Shown piece by piece: positions 45,804 to 59,601 of a stretch of DNA of 64,000 nucleotides. The notes below the pieces were generated by a model. The model did not search any database and was not told the DNA's origin. It worked only from the letters and a program-made list of their open reading frames with translations. The translations under genes were made by a program, and so were the position numbers. Where the stretch lies: NCBI GenBank assembly GCA_025716855.1, contig JAIXMQ010000063.1, positions 104,128 to 168,127 of the forward strand, in the 5' to 3' direction. Position 1 is the first letter of the stretch. Every line of letters starts with the position of its first letter. The DNA comes from Pilaira anomala (Eukaryota > Mucoromycota > Mucoromycetes > Mucorales > Mucoraceae).

Positions 45804-48800
45804 CTATTTTTTCACAATGGTCTCAACGTATTGGTTAATTCGATTTTCATCTACGTAGACCAAGAAATAAGGGTTAGCAGTAGATCCACTTGTATCATGA
45901 TACACTTCAGATTCATTGACTTTGGAAACAGTAGAATCATTGTATTTCCACCACTGATTTTCTTCGTGATCCAAGATATAGATCCAATAATGTCCATAGT
46001 TGGCCTGTCCTTGATGAATAAATACAGCATGTAGTTTATAAGCTAATTTGGTATAATCGTTATACTGGTTCTTAATCTTCGTTCTTAATTCCTCAATTCT
46101 TTCAAGGTTTGTTTGAATAATTTGTCTTTTATCATCCGCTTCCTTTTTTAATACTTGTAATGCCAATTCTTTCTTTTTTAGACTTTCTTCTGTATCGTCT
46201 ATTGTCACATTTGAGAGTACTTGCATTGCTGCTTCTAATAAATCTGGTACTGGTAAATTGATATTCTATTTTTTTTTTAGTGTTAGTTTCTATGGTAATA
46301 CTGCCTTACTATAGACTCTCTCTCTCTTACCTTGAATTTTCTATACTTGTCTACTTGTTTCTTGCTCTTCTCAAGTTCCAGTCTCCAATCAGCTACCTCA
46401 TTTCGTCTCTCTCTCAATTGTTCAAAGTTATCTTGCGCATATCGATCGAGATAAATAACTTTATCAAATTGTATAAATACATTAGATTTATAAACATTGG
46501 CAGTAGCTCTATCAAATTGTACACGCTATAATAATATACATAAAATTTAAAAAATGCATCTTTTTATATAAAACCAAATCACATACCTGGATTTGTATTT
46601 GAAGTACAGGAGGAAAGGATTTAACAGTAACCTCACGCGTAGCTTCATATCCACCTTGAAATTCTTCAAGTTTACCAGCAAAGAAATAATCATCTAATCC
46701 ATCATACAAGTCCTTTCCTTCTAACGCATCCACAAGGACATGAGAAAAATCTTCTTCCATTTCATTCTTGACCATTTTAGATGTTGTATTATCATAATAG
46801 GAAACAATTTGTCGTGCTTTACCATAAAATACTTGTCGAATCATGTCATCAATTTGTTCACCGTCTTCTGTCTTTTTTAATGGTTTTAATGCTGCTTCTA
46901 CCAAATACATGATATTTCCCATACATTCTAAAACAAACATAAGTAAGTCGAAAGAAACCCTAGTTAATTTTTTTTTTAATATATACCTGTCACATCTTGT
47001 TGTTTTCCAAACATCATTGTATCTACACTAGGTCTTTCTTTTACCTTAGGTACATCCATCATAGGCTTTTTGATATCATCTTCAAAATGTAATTTTTCAT
47101 CAGCATCGGGTACAACATCTTCATAACTAGGAGGAGGCGAATTAGGAGGTTGAATATCACTGGCAAACGAAGTACGTCTATAGATATCCTCAATGACTGG
47201 ATCGGGTACAATTTCCTCTGGTTCTGATACAGGTACAGAAAGTGCCTTATATAACTCTTTTCCATCTTCACTTTCAAGCATACCAAGTACATTTTCATCC
47301 GGTGTCTCATCTCCAGATGTAGCTAGAGAAAGTTCATCATCAAACAAGTTTTTTTCTTTTTCAAATGTACCAGGTACTGATGAAAAGGAATATACAGATC
47401 CAGAGTTTTCAGTTGAACCTAATTCTGGACGAATTAAAGGTAATTGACTGGTGGTGGTTGTTGTTTCTTTGGTATCAGACAAGATCACATTTTGTGTGCT
47501 AGAGGAAGCACTAGGTTCTTCAGGTAATACATCCGTAGCTGTATTATTATCGTCATCGTCTTTTTCATTTAATAATGCCATATAAGCTAAATCATATTCT
47601 GGTGAAATGGCCTTTTCTTGAGTTTCTTGAAGATCAATAAATAATCTTTTTAATAATTCCACAACTAGAGATTTTTGATTAATTAAATTGATAGAATAAG
47701 TAATGAAAAGCTTACATTTTTTGGCTCGAATGACTTCAGATTGATCCACTTCAATACCACCGATCTTTTTAGGCTCACTTACTCTATCTTCAACAAACTG
47801 TTCATTGTTAATGACAGTGTTACGAAAGGGCAAAATAGTAAAGTAATACTACAAATAAGTGTGCTATGAATATCTATTATTCTATCCTCTCTCTTTTTTA
47901 GTACTTACTTGTAGCACACTGTTAAAATAACATGTATTTCCAATATTGTTCAACCCTACAGGTCTATTAAAACGAGGAAATGGAAGAAGTAAATAAATCA
48001 AGAGTATAAAAGAAAGAAGAAAAGACATTATTATTTTTCTCAACTTACGTATTCTGGCTACTATTTATCATATGTGCTGGTACTAGTTTTTTTAAGAAAA
48101 GAAGAAAATTAAAAAGAAGATAGATTAGACTCACTTTTTTTTTTTTTTTAAAAAAAAAAAAATATGACTTACCACCCATCATATCTTCTACAGATTGTGT
48201 ATTTGAAGAAGTGCTAACAATACCTTTTTCCTGTTTTAAAAACTCAATTAACTCGGAGCTAGCTCTAGCAATTGCAATTGTCTTTAATTTATCTTGATGT
48301 ATTGACTTTTCTAAAGGTTCATCTGATACTTTCACTTGATACAATCCAATTAAAAGTCCATCATCTGCTAAATCTTCCGTCACACCATAATAAGCATAAG
48401 CGTCTCCAATATCTGAGCGAGAAATCTTTCCTTTACTCCGTTCACAAGCAACAAGCGTTTGTAAAATAACAGAATTCGTTTGATTTGCAATCGCTACTAA
48501 AGCATCCATCGCATCATAAGGATCCATTGTATTTGTTGTTTCATGCATTAATTTATTGTAAGTCCAAGCCACTAGTCGATCTGTAGCTCCCGAAGTCAAT
48601 CCAAACGATGTATAGGCTCGTACGAGATACTCGTTATTAGATGTAAATCTGTTCTCTAAAGTAGTATCAACACCCAATAACTGTGGCATGTTCGCCATCT
48701 TGACTTTTAAATTAGCTTCAGCTTCAGTGTAAGGTACAGTGGTACTTCCAAGCTCTAATCGAAGGCTATCCAACGATAACACAATTTCTTTTTGAATCTT

Positions 48801-49660
48801 TTTTAAGCGTTGCTCTAGATTTGATCCTACTTCAATATCTGATGGCGCAATGAAAAAGTTATCTTGCAATTGAAATCCAATAGACTCTAATAAAGCTTGA
48901 CTATTCGAAAACACCTTGATTAATACTTCGTCTCTCTTTCTCTATCTTTTTTTATTATTAATATTATTTTTTACCTTCCGTCACTTAATCCAATACGTGC
49001 TAAGAAATTTGGGTTATTCGAATTGATATTTCTTTTCACTCCATTCAAGAGACCTTGGATATATAATAGCGCTGTTGTCAAAGTACTTTGCATCGTAGGT
49101 AGTTGTTCACCGTGACCTTGGATCCTATCGGCTAGCGATCGAGCTTTAGGTCGCGTCGCTTGTAAGCGTTGGAATAAAGTGATGGGTAAAGCAGCATCTT
49201 GCATCTCGGTAGCTAAAGTATATTCACATCCACAACATTGAAAGGTATCTAACCCTTGTACATGGTAATGATGGCAAAGGTAATCATTACCCGTACAAAC
49301 GTTTTTTTGGTTCGATTCTCCTTCTACTGAAAGATGAGTATGAGTTACTTGAAGCCAAGCATGACATATTTGACAGATAAGGTGGGTGATAGAAGCAGTT
49401 TCTGGAATAGGCGTAGTTGCGTTAAAATCTTCTGTATTGACTGTTTCAATCAGTTGTTCTGTACTGTCATTGTTATTGGTTTCAATAGGTGAGTCTGTTT
49501 CGAAACGTTTAAAGACGTGTTTATGATCTACTTGATTAGTTTCTAAACGAAAAAGTAAAGCCATAGGAGATAGACTTGTACAGTTCAATAAGCCTTCGGT
49601 AGTCTCCATGATGGGTGTATTATTTTTACGTGGTGGTAATTCTGGTATTCCTGTTGACAT
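45804..49660 (-). CDS. UBP2: Ubiquitin-specific protease, UBP2 type
   Basis: Nine exons (49660..48975, 48900..48173, 48082..48049, 47963..47909, 47848..47716, 47664..46987, 46927..46587, 46525..46331, 46265..45804) give 1103 residues in frame. The catalytic Cys box is GLNNIGNTC494YFNSVLQ; the His box is GQANYGH1042YW, followed by KYND with N1059/D1060. A long insert separates them, acidic and low complexity. Upstream are UBP2-like helical repeats (LLGVDTTLENRFTSNNEYLV, then MDPYDAMDALVAIAN) and near residues 105-160 a Cys/His cluster (CQICHAW, CTGNDYLCHHYH, CCGCEY) that may bind zinc. Yeast Ubp2 trims K63-linked chains and opposes Rsp5. The real ATG is MSTGIPELPPRK. One intron (47715..47665) is 51 nt, in frame and stop-free, so its retention would add 17 residues. 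Confidence 0.9.
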
Positions 49661-50215
49661 GGCGTTATTTATGAATAGCAAAAAAAGGAAAAAAAAAAAA
49701 AAAAAAAAAAAGAATAAAGAATATGCAAGCCTCTCTATTTTTTTATTTCAAAAAAAGGGTGTTTAAACGGACTTTTGATTGTTATCGTGGCGATTGAATA
49801 AAAACATAATGGATCATCTGTTTATTTTGTCATAGTTGCTGCATACTCAATCACATTGCCTAATTGTTGCCATAATACCCGTTCGTTTATTCTAAATTAC
49901 CATTTATATAATGTATGTTACGCAATCTTTCTCATCTGAATTGATCTATGAATGATGAGGTAATATGTCGTACGCATATACATCTACAACCACAACTCGA
50001 ATTTTTTCAGCTATCCATGTAGAGAGAGAAAGAGATCAAAGTATAATAACATGCATAATTACTTACATTCAATATACTTCACGTGATTCGGTAAACAACA
50101 TATTGTATGTTCAGCATCAACCAATGATTTATGATAACTTTTTTTTTTTTTTTTTTTCAAACAACAAACAAAAGCCTCTTTTTTTCCCCCATTATTTTTC
50201 TTTACACATACCGTT
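49661..50215. other. Divergent promoter region of UBP2 and C2H2 gene A
   Basis: AT-rich with an A run at about 49690-49711 and a T run at 50139-50158. No gene. Confidence 0.5.
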
Positions 50216-52331
50216 ATGTCAGATAGAAGCAACCAAGATCAACCGACTGAATTGTCAAATCTCAGAATAAATAGACCTAGAACTAGGTCTGAAGCAAAAC
50301 AAGATCAAGATAATAAAGAAGGTTTTGAGCAAAAGCTTTATCCAGAACTAGAAGATATGTATCTTTTAAACCAAAGTGAACGCGCTGAAAGTCCTGAATA
50401 TAAACCAAATAATATTAAAAAAAGTAAATGATCCAAATAATCCGAATTAAAATAATTATGAACTTATTTTATTTTTATTTCTGATACTAGAGCGATATGA
50501 TTCAAATAAATACTGTAAGCCATGTAAAAAACCATTTAATTCCAAGGCTTCATACTTAAAACACCAAAGAGAGATGCATCTAACTCAATATTCAGAAAGC
50601 TACTATTGTGATATTTGTACCAAGAGTTTTAAAATCAAGCATTATCACACATCCGAATTAAATGAACTCAACTGTTTTATCTGTCAAAAAGAATTTGAAG
50701 AATTGAAGTGTCTCAAGAACCATTTACGTTATATTCATAATACTTCTTGGATGTTCTCACCTGTCTCCAATGACAAAATGGCCTCTCCTAATCCAGTTCC
50801 TAATTCAGTTTCTAATCCAGTTCCTGATATCAATGATCCTAATTTACATTGTAGTGTTTGTGATCACACCTTTGATGAAAGGCCTCGTTACCATCGTCAC
50901 TTGAGAGACATTCACGGTATATTTAAACCCACTACCAGTGCTGGTTTTACTCAATTACCACCTCTCCAAATCATTATACCTGATATTAATGACCCGAACT
51001 ATTATTGCAGTGCCTGCGATATGGCTTACCCCAGCAAAGAAATATTTCGAGCACATTTAATCAAAATTCATGCTATGGTCGATGACAAAAAAAAAGAAAC
51101 AACAGTCAATAAACGAAAAACACCGCCCAAAGATCTTGAACCAGAAATAAATACAGAGACACTTTACTGTAACGTCTGTGAGCATACATATAGCGTGCTT
51201 ACTTCATATCGCACACATTTATTTAATATACACAATATCGCGATTGAAAACAACGGTGTACGTCGTCCTATATCTGATGATGATATTTCGTTAAACAGCA
51301 ACGATTCAAAGCAACACTGCCATGTTTGTAATAAGTCTTATTCCACCAAGGCCACTTATAAATCACATCTCAATCTTGTTCATTTCATCAAGCGTAGTTC
51401 ATCTGCTAGTAGTGGTACTCCTACTAATGTTTTTGAAGTGGATACATATTGCAATCAATGTCGAATCCAGTTTAAAACCGGAGAAAAACATTGCCAACAT
51501 ATTGGACTTCATGCTAGAAAACCATCTCGTGTACGTGCTGCAAAAAATCAATTACCAAGTCGGTACCAGCTTCCTTTGAAATTTGATCCAAATGGATATT
51601 GCGGAGTATGTAAGCGAACGTACCCTATTGTCAAAAAGTATAGACATCATATGAAGCAATGTCACGGTGTAGTTTTACCTTATCTTACTAAAGAGAATAA
51701 GGCTAAAATGCTAACAACGAGTAATGTTGAATCCCAAAATCCTTTGGAGGAAGTCGTAGACAATGAAGAAGAAGTAGTAAGCGAGGAAAAGAAAGTAGTA
51801 AACGAGGAAGAGAAAGTAGTAAACGAGGAAGAGAGAGTAGTAAACGAGGAAGAGAAAGTAGCAAATGAGGAACCGTTACCGCTGGAAAATGAAAACCAAG
51901 AGCCAGTTAATGTATATTGGCAACCAATAGACGCAGAAGATTTAGTTTGGCAGCCAAATGAAGAAATCAAAGATTTGGAACAAGAAGCTGTAGATTCCCA
52001 ACCAACTGAAACGTTAATTGACCAGGGACAAGAACCAAGACATTCAGTAAAACGTAAACGCAGTCATTGCATCGTTTGCCAGAAATCATTTCCAAAGCAA
52101 TCATCCTATCGCATACATTTAATGGTTGTTCATAGATTATCTTGGAACGAATTTGAAATTGTTCGTAGAAAACAACCTTCATCTAAACGAAAATTCACAG
52201 AGAATGATTCTCATAACACAACTGATCTTTCAAGTCATCTTCCTAATCCTCCTACTAAGCGTATGAAAGTCAATCAAAATCGTACCTTTCAACAATGTTC
52301 AAGTTCTGTTGGTCCAAGTGTACCTTTGTAA
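50216..52331 (+). CDS. Multi-C2H2 zinc-finger protein (tandem copy A)
   Basis: Exons 50216..50423 and 50491..52331 give 682 residues. The short first exon encodes a charged N-terminus (LRINRPRTRSEAK). Exon 2 starts just before the first finger. At least nine fingers follow the spacing C-x2-C-x12-H-x3-5-H: YCKPCKKPFNSKASYLKHQR, HCSVCDHTF, YCSACDMAY, YCNVCEHTY, HCHVCNKSY, YCNQCRIQF, YCGVCKRTY and HCIVCQKSF, with one pair fused around CDIC/CFIC. Fingers are separated by 25-60 residues rather than the TGEKP linker. Many linkers end DINDPN just before the next finger. A (K/R)VVNEEE repeat fills 51760-51870. DNA or RNA binding is likely; no target is known. Same intron position and phase as copy B shows tandem duplication. 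Confidence 0.82.
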
Positions 52332-52615
52332 ACCCCCCCCCCCTCCCCCATCCAAACGTCATATTTAACTCTATTATATAGCAAGAGTAGCCCACTAGTG
52401 CTATGCACTTTTTTCTTTAACGGTTACACTTTACAGTTAATAAAAATCCAATTACGATGAATCTAACGTAAAAAATTAACTCATTCGGTTCCCACGTCGT
52501 TTACTTATTCAGGAAACCAAAACAAATAATACGCGCCCTCCCTCCTTATTAGCTAAAAAAAAAAAAAAAAACCTCCTCCTTCTTTTATCATTCTTTTCAG
52601 AAAATAAATAAATAT
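52332..52615. other. Gap between the tandem zinc-finger genes
   Basis: C-rich run at 52332-52349 and an A run at 52557-52570. The promoter of copy B lies here; no gene. Confidence 0.4.
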
Positions 52616-54370
52616 ATGAAACAAGAAGATATCAACACTTATGATGGTATTATACTGCGAAGGTCCCCACGTATCAAAACTAGTTTGAGACTAGATTCTA
52701 TTGTTAAACAAGAGGAAGAGGAAATCGACTCTATTGTTAAACAAGAGGAAGAGGAAATGAATTCTATTTTTAAACAAGAGGAAGAGGAAATAGAAGTAAA
52801 AATACCTGGTAAAAGGACTTTACGATCCCAGATGTCAAATGTGTCAACTCATTCAAAAAAAATGGAGCCTTCAAACAGTTTACAAGGGCAAAAAGGTAAG
52901 AAGACAAAACAGTAGCAGAAAGACTTCTTTTTTTTTTTGAAAACTAAATCCAGATAACAAGATCATAACAGATACTGCAAGACATGTAACTACACTTACG
53001 ATACAGTTGATTTATACTTGTATCATAAAATGCAAATTCATAAAGACCAAATTCCGGCGAATTACTGTGCTCTCTGTTCAAAACAATATGTATCCATAAC
53101 CAGCTTGAGAAACCATATAAAGTCACTTCATCCTACTTTCAATAATAGCAAACCGCATAAATCGTCTCATCCAAAAACATCACCTGCAAGTAAGCATACA
53201 GATTTTTACTGTAGTGTCTGTAATCGTAAATATACAAATAAGTTGAGGCATATGGAAACTGTTCACAATATATCTAGTCAACCCAAAAAATCAAAAATAC
53301 TTTATCCTGATCGAACCCTGGATACAAATGACCCGAATAATTATTGCAATGTATGCGATTTCAAATATAAAACCAGATGTTCTTACCTTGTACATTTAAT
53401 GTTAGTTCATTTTGTCTATGCCAGATCTAATTATTCAAGCCCGTCATCAGAAAAACCAATCATTGCTTTAGAGACACTTTATTGTAATGTATGCTGTATA
53501 AAATTTAACCGTACTACTTCGTATAAATTACATTTGAGAAATGTACATGGTTTATCCGAAACACATAAAGAAGGATACATTGTTAGACCTCGAAACAAAC
53601 CTGATATAAACGATGCAAACAATTATTGTCGGGTATGTCGTCGCAAGTCTGTAAACAAGGTGTTTTACCGAAAACACCTCTTGCATGTTCACTGGATACA
53701 ATCACCCCAGAGCGAGATCTCAAAGCCAGACATGAATGACCCAAACAACTATTGTTCAGTATGCGATATGAAATTCCATCAAAAGAGTGGTTATACAACG
53801 CATTTACTTCGCAACCACCCTGAACTACATCCACAGTTTAAGCAAAAAGCAGAACCAAAATACGAAACACCGGTAATCGATTTTAAGAACAATTTCTGTA
53901 ATGTTTGTCAACGCACTTATAAATCAAATGTATACAAATTACATCTAAAATACCGTCATAACATATCCGTATTTATCCCAAAATCTATCTGTCGAAATCC
54001 TGATATAAAACCGGTTGCAGATGATCCAAATAATTACTGTAGATGTTGTGAAAGGACTTATTCTTCTAATTCAAGCTATCGAACTCACCTGAACAATATT
54101 CATAAAATCTCTCGCAAAGAATTGAATCATGTTCGTACATATGTCAGACGCAATATCATCGCACCAACAACGGAGAATTCAAATAATTACTGCAATGCTT
54201 GCGATAAATCCTTAAAGACAAGGTCCACTTACCTAGGTCACATGTCTGTAATCCACAATATCAAATTTCCCAAACGACGTCCCGGGAGGTCAAAAAATAA
54301 AAGTATTAAAGATATTAAAGAGGATGATGATTATGAAATCAAAAAAAAAAAAAAAAAAAAAGTCGTTTAA
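52616..54370 (+). CDS. Multi-C2H2 zinc-finger protein (tandem copy B)
   Basis: Exons 52616..52895 and 52962..54370 give 562 residues. The acceptor is ATAACAAG, since the CAG nine bases earlier gives a stop. The first exon holds RRSPRIKTS, similar to the copy A N-terminus, then three repeats of a DSIVKQEEEEI unit. Exon 2 carries ten C2H2 fingers of the form NYCxVCxxxYxxxxxYxxHLxxxH (for example NYCNVCDFKYKTRCSYLVHL and NYCRCCERTYSSNSSYRTHL). They occur about every 45-60 residues and are introduced by D-x-NDPN. One finger is short by two residues (FYCSVCNRKYTNKLRHMETV). The C-terminus is a Lys run from an A homopolymer, so the last residues could be shifted by a length error. A nucleic-acid binding role is inferred from the fingers only. 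Confidence 0.8.
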
Positions 54371-54999
54371 TCAAAAAACCCAAAGCCGAAGCACCATTTC
54401 AAGATTAAAGAAGGATTACATTGAATCAAATATGTAGTACATACATACAATATAAGTCATTAAAAAATAATAAATACTTGATTTAAAAATATGATATCGC
54501 GATTGCTCTCCTGTGAAGAAAAAAATACACAAAAAAAAAAAAAATTTAACATATTTTTTTGCATATTTGTATATTCAAAAATATTACAATGAGGTTACTA
54601 CTGGATATAAAAAATTTTTTTTTATAAAAAACAGAAAAAACAGTTGGTATATCACGATTGCAATCAAGTTCCTTTCTAGTAAAATCAACGAAAGCGTTTA
54701 TAGTTATTCAAAAATGTTTGAGGCCTTGAACTTTAGTAAAGGTCAAACTGATGAGTACTACACGTGGAGACTAAGCACAAGGGCAATGGTCGAATAAGTG
54801 TAACTTATGGCTTAGCCTTTTTTTTTTTTTTTTTTTTTTTTTTGCCCAAAAAATGAAATATATATATATATATATATTAAAAAGCTAATAGATTATTTCA
54901 AATTTTATTAAATTGTTTTTGAAGCTATCGTTTGATTTTATTGTACACATACATAAAAAGCGTCTCTTTTACATATATATATATATATAAAAGTCCTAA
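54371..54999. other. Intergenic with possible retroelement gag scrap
   Basis: A plus-strand frame 54513..54797 ends MFEALNFSKGQTDEYYTWRL followed by STRAMVE and a stop. An F-x-G/K-x(4)-Y-x-W-R pattern recalls the N-terminal part of some retrotransposon Gag proteins, but the upstream part is A-rich low complexity. There is no reverse transcriptase nearby. Read as a possible relic at most. A T run follows at 54820-54843. Confidence 0.25.
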
Positions 55000-56779
<1,780 letters not shown>

Positions 56780-56948
56780 CTTTACTTTTTTTAACTTTTA
56801 AATATAAAGAGAGAAAAAGGAAAAAAAAAAAAAAAAAAAAAAGAAAAAGAAAAAACAGTTTTAAAGTACGTCAGCTTAAATTTATTTTTTCGAGTGCACA
56901 CAAAAAAAAAAAAAAGTGTATTCTTCTCACTTTTCTTTTCTCTTTAAC

Positions 56949-58071
56949 ATGTCATATTGTTCATTCTATAGTTGCTACTTAATCCGCTCATTGCAAGAAG
57001 GACATTCAAATAAGACATACGTTGGATCAACACCTAACCCTATTCGTCGTTTAAGACAACATAACGGCGAACTAACGCAAGGAGCATATCGTACACGAAA
57101 GCTTAGACCATGGTATATAATTCGATTATTATAAAAATTAAAAATATATATATATTGGAGTTTAATTAAAAAAAATAACAATAATAAGGGAGCATGTCCT
57201 TGTGATCTATGGTTTCCCTAGTAAAAAACATGCGCTTCAATTTGAGTGGGCTTGGCAAAAACCATTACAAAGTCGTCATGTAAAATGCGTAGCAGATACA
57301 AACTTTTTCAAAGAAAGATTAAAGAAATCTTCTAATCGTAGTGCTAACTCTGTTTTGACTAAAATGAGAGCTGCTCAATTACTTTTAAATATTGTCCCTT
57401 TCTCTCTATTGCCACTGAAGCTCCGATTTGTCATACCAACTATGCAGGTCATGTTCTTTAATGATGGCATCACTCTGCCAAAACAAATTCATTGGTCTGT
57501 TGGACCTATTCAAGATTTAGTTAAACAAAATACATCAATAGGTTTTTTTTTTTTTTTTTTGATATGTATATTTGCCATGAATTCTTAGATCTAATTAATA
57601 ATTTGCAAACTATGTAATGTATAGAAAAAGATATTTTAAAGGCGTTTGTAATACCAGATACTAAACCAATGTATTGTTATATCTGTACAGAGTCCATTGA
57701 AAAGGTAATGTGTACTATTGTTGAATTTCAATAGCTATAAAACTCATGTAAAAAGAGAAAAGGATGATGCACTAGATTATGTACTCTGCGACCAATGCAC
57801 AGACATGACGTCTCATACTAGCTGTCTATCAAAAGCATTCTCTGATCAAGGTATACCTGTTTATGGATACTGCCCTAACTGTACAAAACTCCTGGTCTGG
57901 GGCGATTTAATTAAAGCTTCTAAACTACGAAATAAGTTGGTAGAAGACGGTATTTCATTTGATTTGGAGGAAGAGCCATTATTAGATCAAGATGACAGCA
58001 GTAGCTCAATTATAGAAAGTGACTCGGACTCTACAACGTCATCTGTTATAAATTTGACTTTACTTGATTGA
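56949..58071 (+). CDS. SLX1: SLX1 structure-specific endonuclease subunit
   Basis: Exons 56949..57112, 57189..57541, 57625..57704 and 57763..58071 give 301 residues. The GIY-YIG nuclease domain is visible: FYSCYLIRS for [23 protein letters not shown] with the catalytic Arg, [11 protein letters not shown], then FEWAWQ with the catalytic Glu. The C-terminal zinc finger is assembled across intron 3: [11 protein letters not shown], then [16 protein letters not shown], then [18 protein letters not shown]1 with SLX4 cleaves Holliday junctions and other branched DNA. The donor of intron 2 is GTTTTT, unusual but the only site that keeps frame. For intron 3 the acceptor AAAAG at 57762 is required, because the nearer CAATAG gives a 29-nt intron and a stop. 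Head to head with HOG1. Confidence 0.9.
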
Positions 58072-59601
58072 GTTTTTTTTTTTTTTTTTTTAAATAGAAA
58101 AAGCCACATCCGACCTTTTTACGTGTAACTTGACTAAAATCTTGTAGCACCAGCAATTTACTTTATTTCTTTTCAATTGCAGCTTTTTTTTTTTTTCATG
58201 CTATATATTTGATTGATATTATAATAAATAAAAGCATCATCAATACCAAATATACGCATTTAAAATATTTTCCTTTAACATAAGTAACGAATATGTCGAT
58301 AGTAAATACTCACAAGCAAACTTCTTTATTTTTTGTCTTTTTGAAAAGAACGATTGATATCATATTTTAGTAACGTAGATCCGATAACGAAAACTATCAG
58401 GGCAACGTGTTCTTGTCCACTAGAAACGTACCAAAATGCTCTACAATGAAAATGATAGCTTACTATGTACATATATCATCATAAAACCATGTACTACTAA
58501 ATATATATAAAAAAAAAAACTTTTCAAAATAGTTAAAAGAGCAGTAACATTAAGAAAACTTCTGATATCTGTAGACTAAAAAGAAACACGAATGCATAAA
58601 CGTCACTGCTGTATATCATTCTTATAATCGTTAAAAGATAAGACTATACACGGCTAATCTTGATAGACAATACATTAGAAAGTTCCAGTACATATATTGC
58701 GGCTTGAACTTAATTTTTCCTTTCATTGGAGCAAAGCTATTGTAGTGAAGAAAACATTAAAATTTCCATTCAAAATCCAAGTACTTGGAAAAGAGAGATT
58801 CATTGGTTAAATTTGATAATTATCTTAAGAGTTTTTCCAATTACAAAAGAAACATAATTACTTCTACAAAAGCTTTTTTAGCATTGAAAATAAAAAAGGG
58901 GGGAATCGTTTTTTATTCTCGTTAACTTTTAAGGCCAGTACATTGATAGTCTTTTTTGCAGCCACCACTCCGTATAACGTTATGTTTACTTTTTTCCTAT
59001 AAACAGGTGCAGACAGAGAAGACAGAGACTTTTGTGAGTAATCGCCCGCTTTTGGATAGAAAAAAAAAAATTAAACCCAAACAGACTAAAAATTATATCA
59101 TGCACTGATAAAGCTTTTTTTAACATGGAAACTGATGTTGAAAAAAAAAGAAAAAAGGAAGCGAAAATTTTTCTGTGCTAAATAAACGTAACTGAGTTTA
59201 GATGAATGAAGCACTCGTTAAAAAAGAGAGGGGGAATAAATAAAGTCTATTTATTTAAGGAGAGAGAGAGCGAGAGAGAGAGAGAGTATGACGGAAAGAG
59301 TGAGAGGGAGAGAGAGAGACTGCATAGTCAAATTAAACCTATTCTAAACGTATGCTGCGGTTTTATGGCTTAACATAGTTACACTTTATTAAAAAGTTGA
59401 TGATGAAATTTGGGTTTATCAAAAAAAAGTTCTCAAATTGAATTAGTTTAAACTTTATCCAATGAAATCATGTAAAATTCCAAGTCACTTTACTGTTTTA
59501 GAGTAAAATAATTAAATAAAAAGTTTTCGTTTAGTTTCTTTTTTTTTTTTTTTTTTTTTTTCTCTTCTTCAACACTTTTTTTTTTTTTAACTAATTTACA
59601 A
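58072..59601. repeat. Gene-poor stretch with (GA)n repeat
   Basis: Contains a GA-rich purine tract at about 59258-59325 and T runs just upstream of ARB1. No frame with coding texture; the ARB1 promoter and 5' UTR must lie at its right end. Confidence 0.5.

Noticed and set aside
49306..49322. GGTTCGATTC, a T-loop/B-box-like sequence suggesting a tRNA
   Set aside because: It lies inside UBP2 exon 1 and no A-box, acceptor stem or anticodon arm can be folded around it.
57705..57733. Intron 3 of SLX1 ending at CAATAG
   Set aside because: It would be 29 nt and leads to CTA TAA; the later acceptor at 57762 gives 58 nt and keeps the zinc finger in frame.
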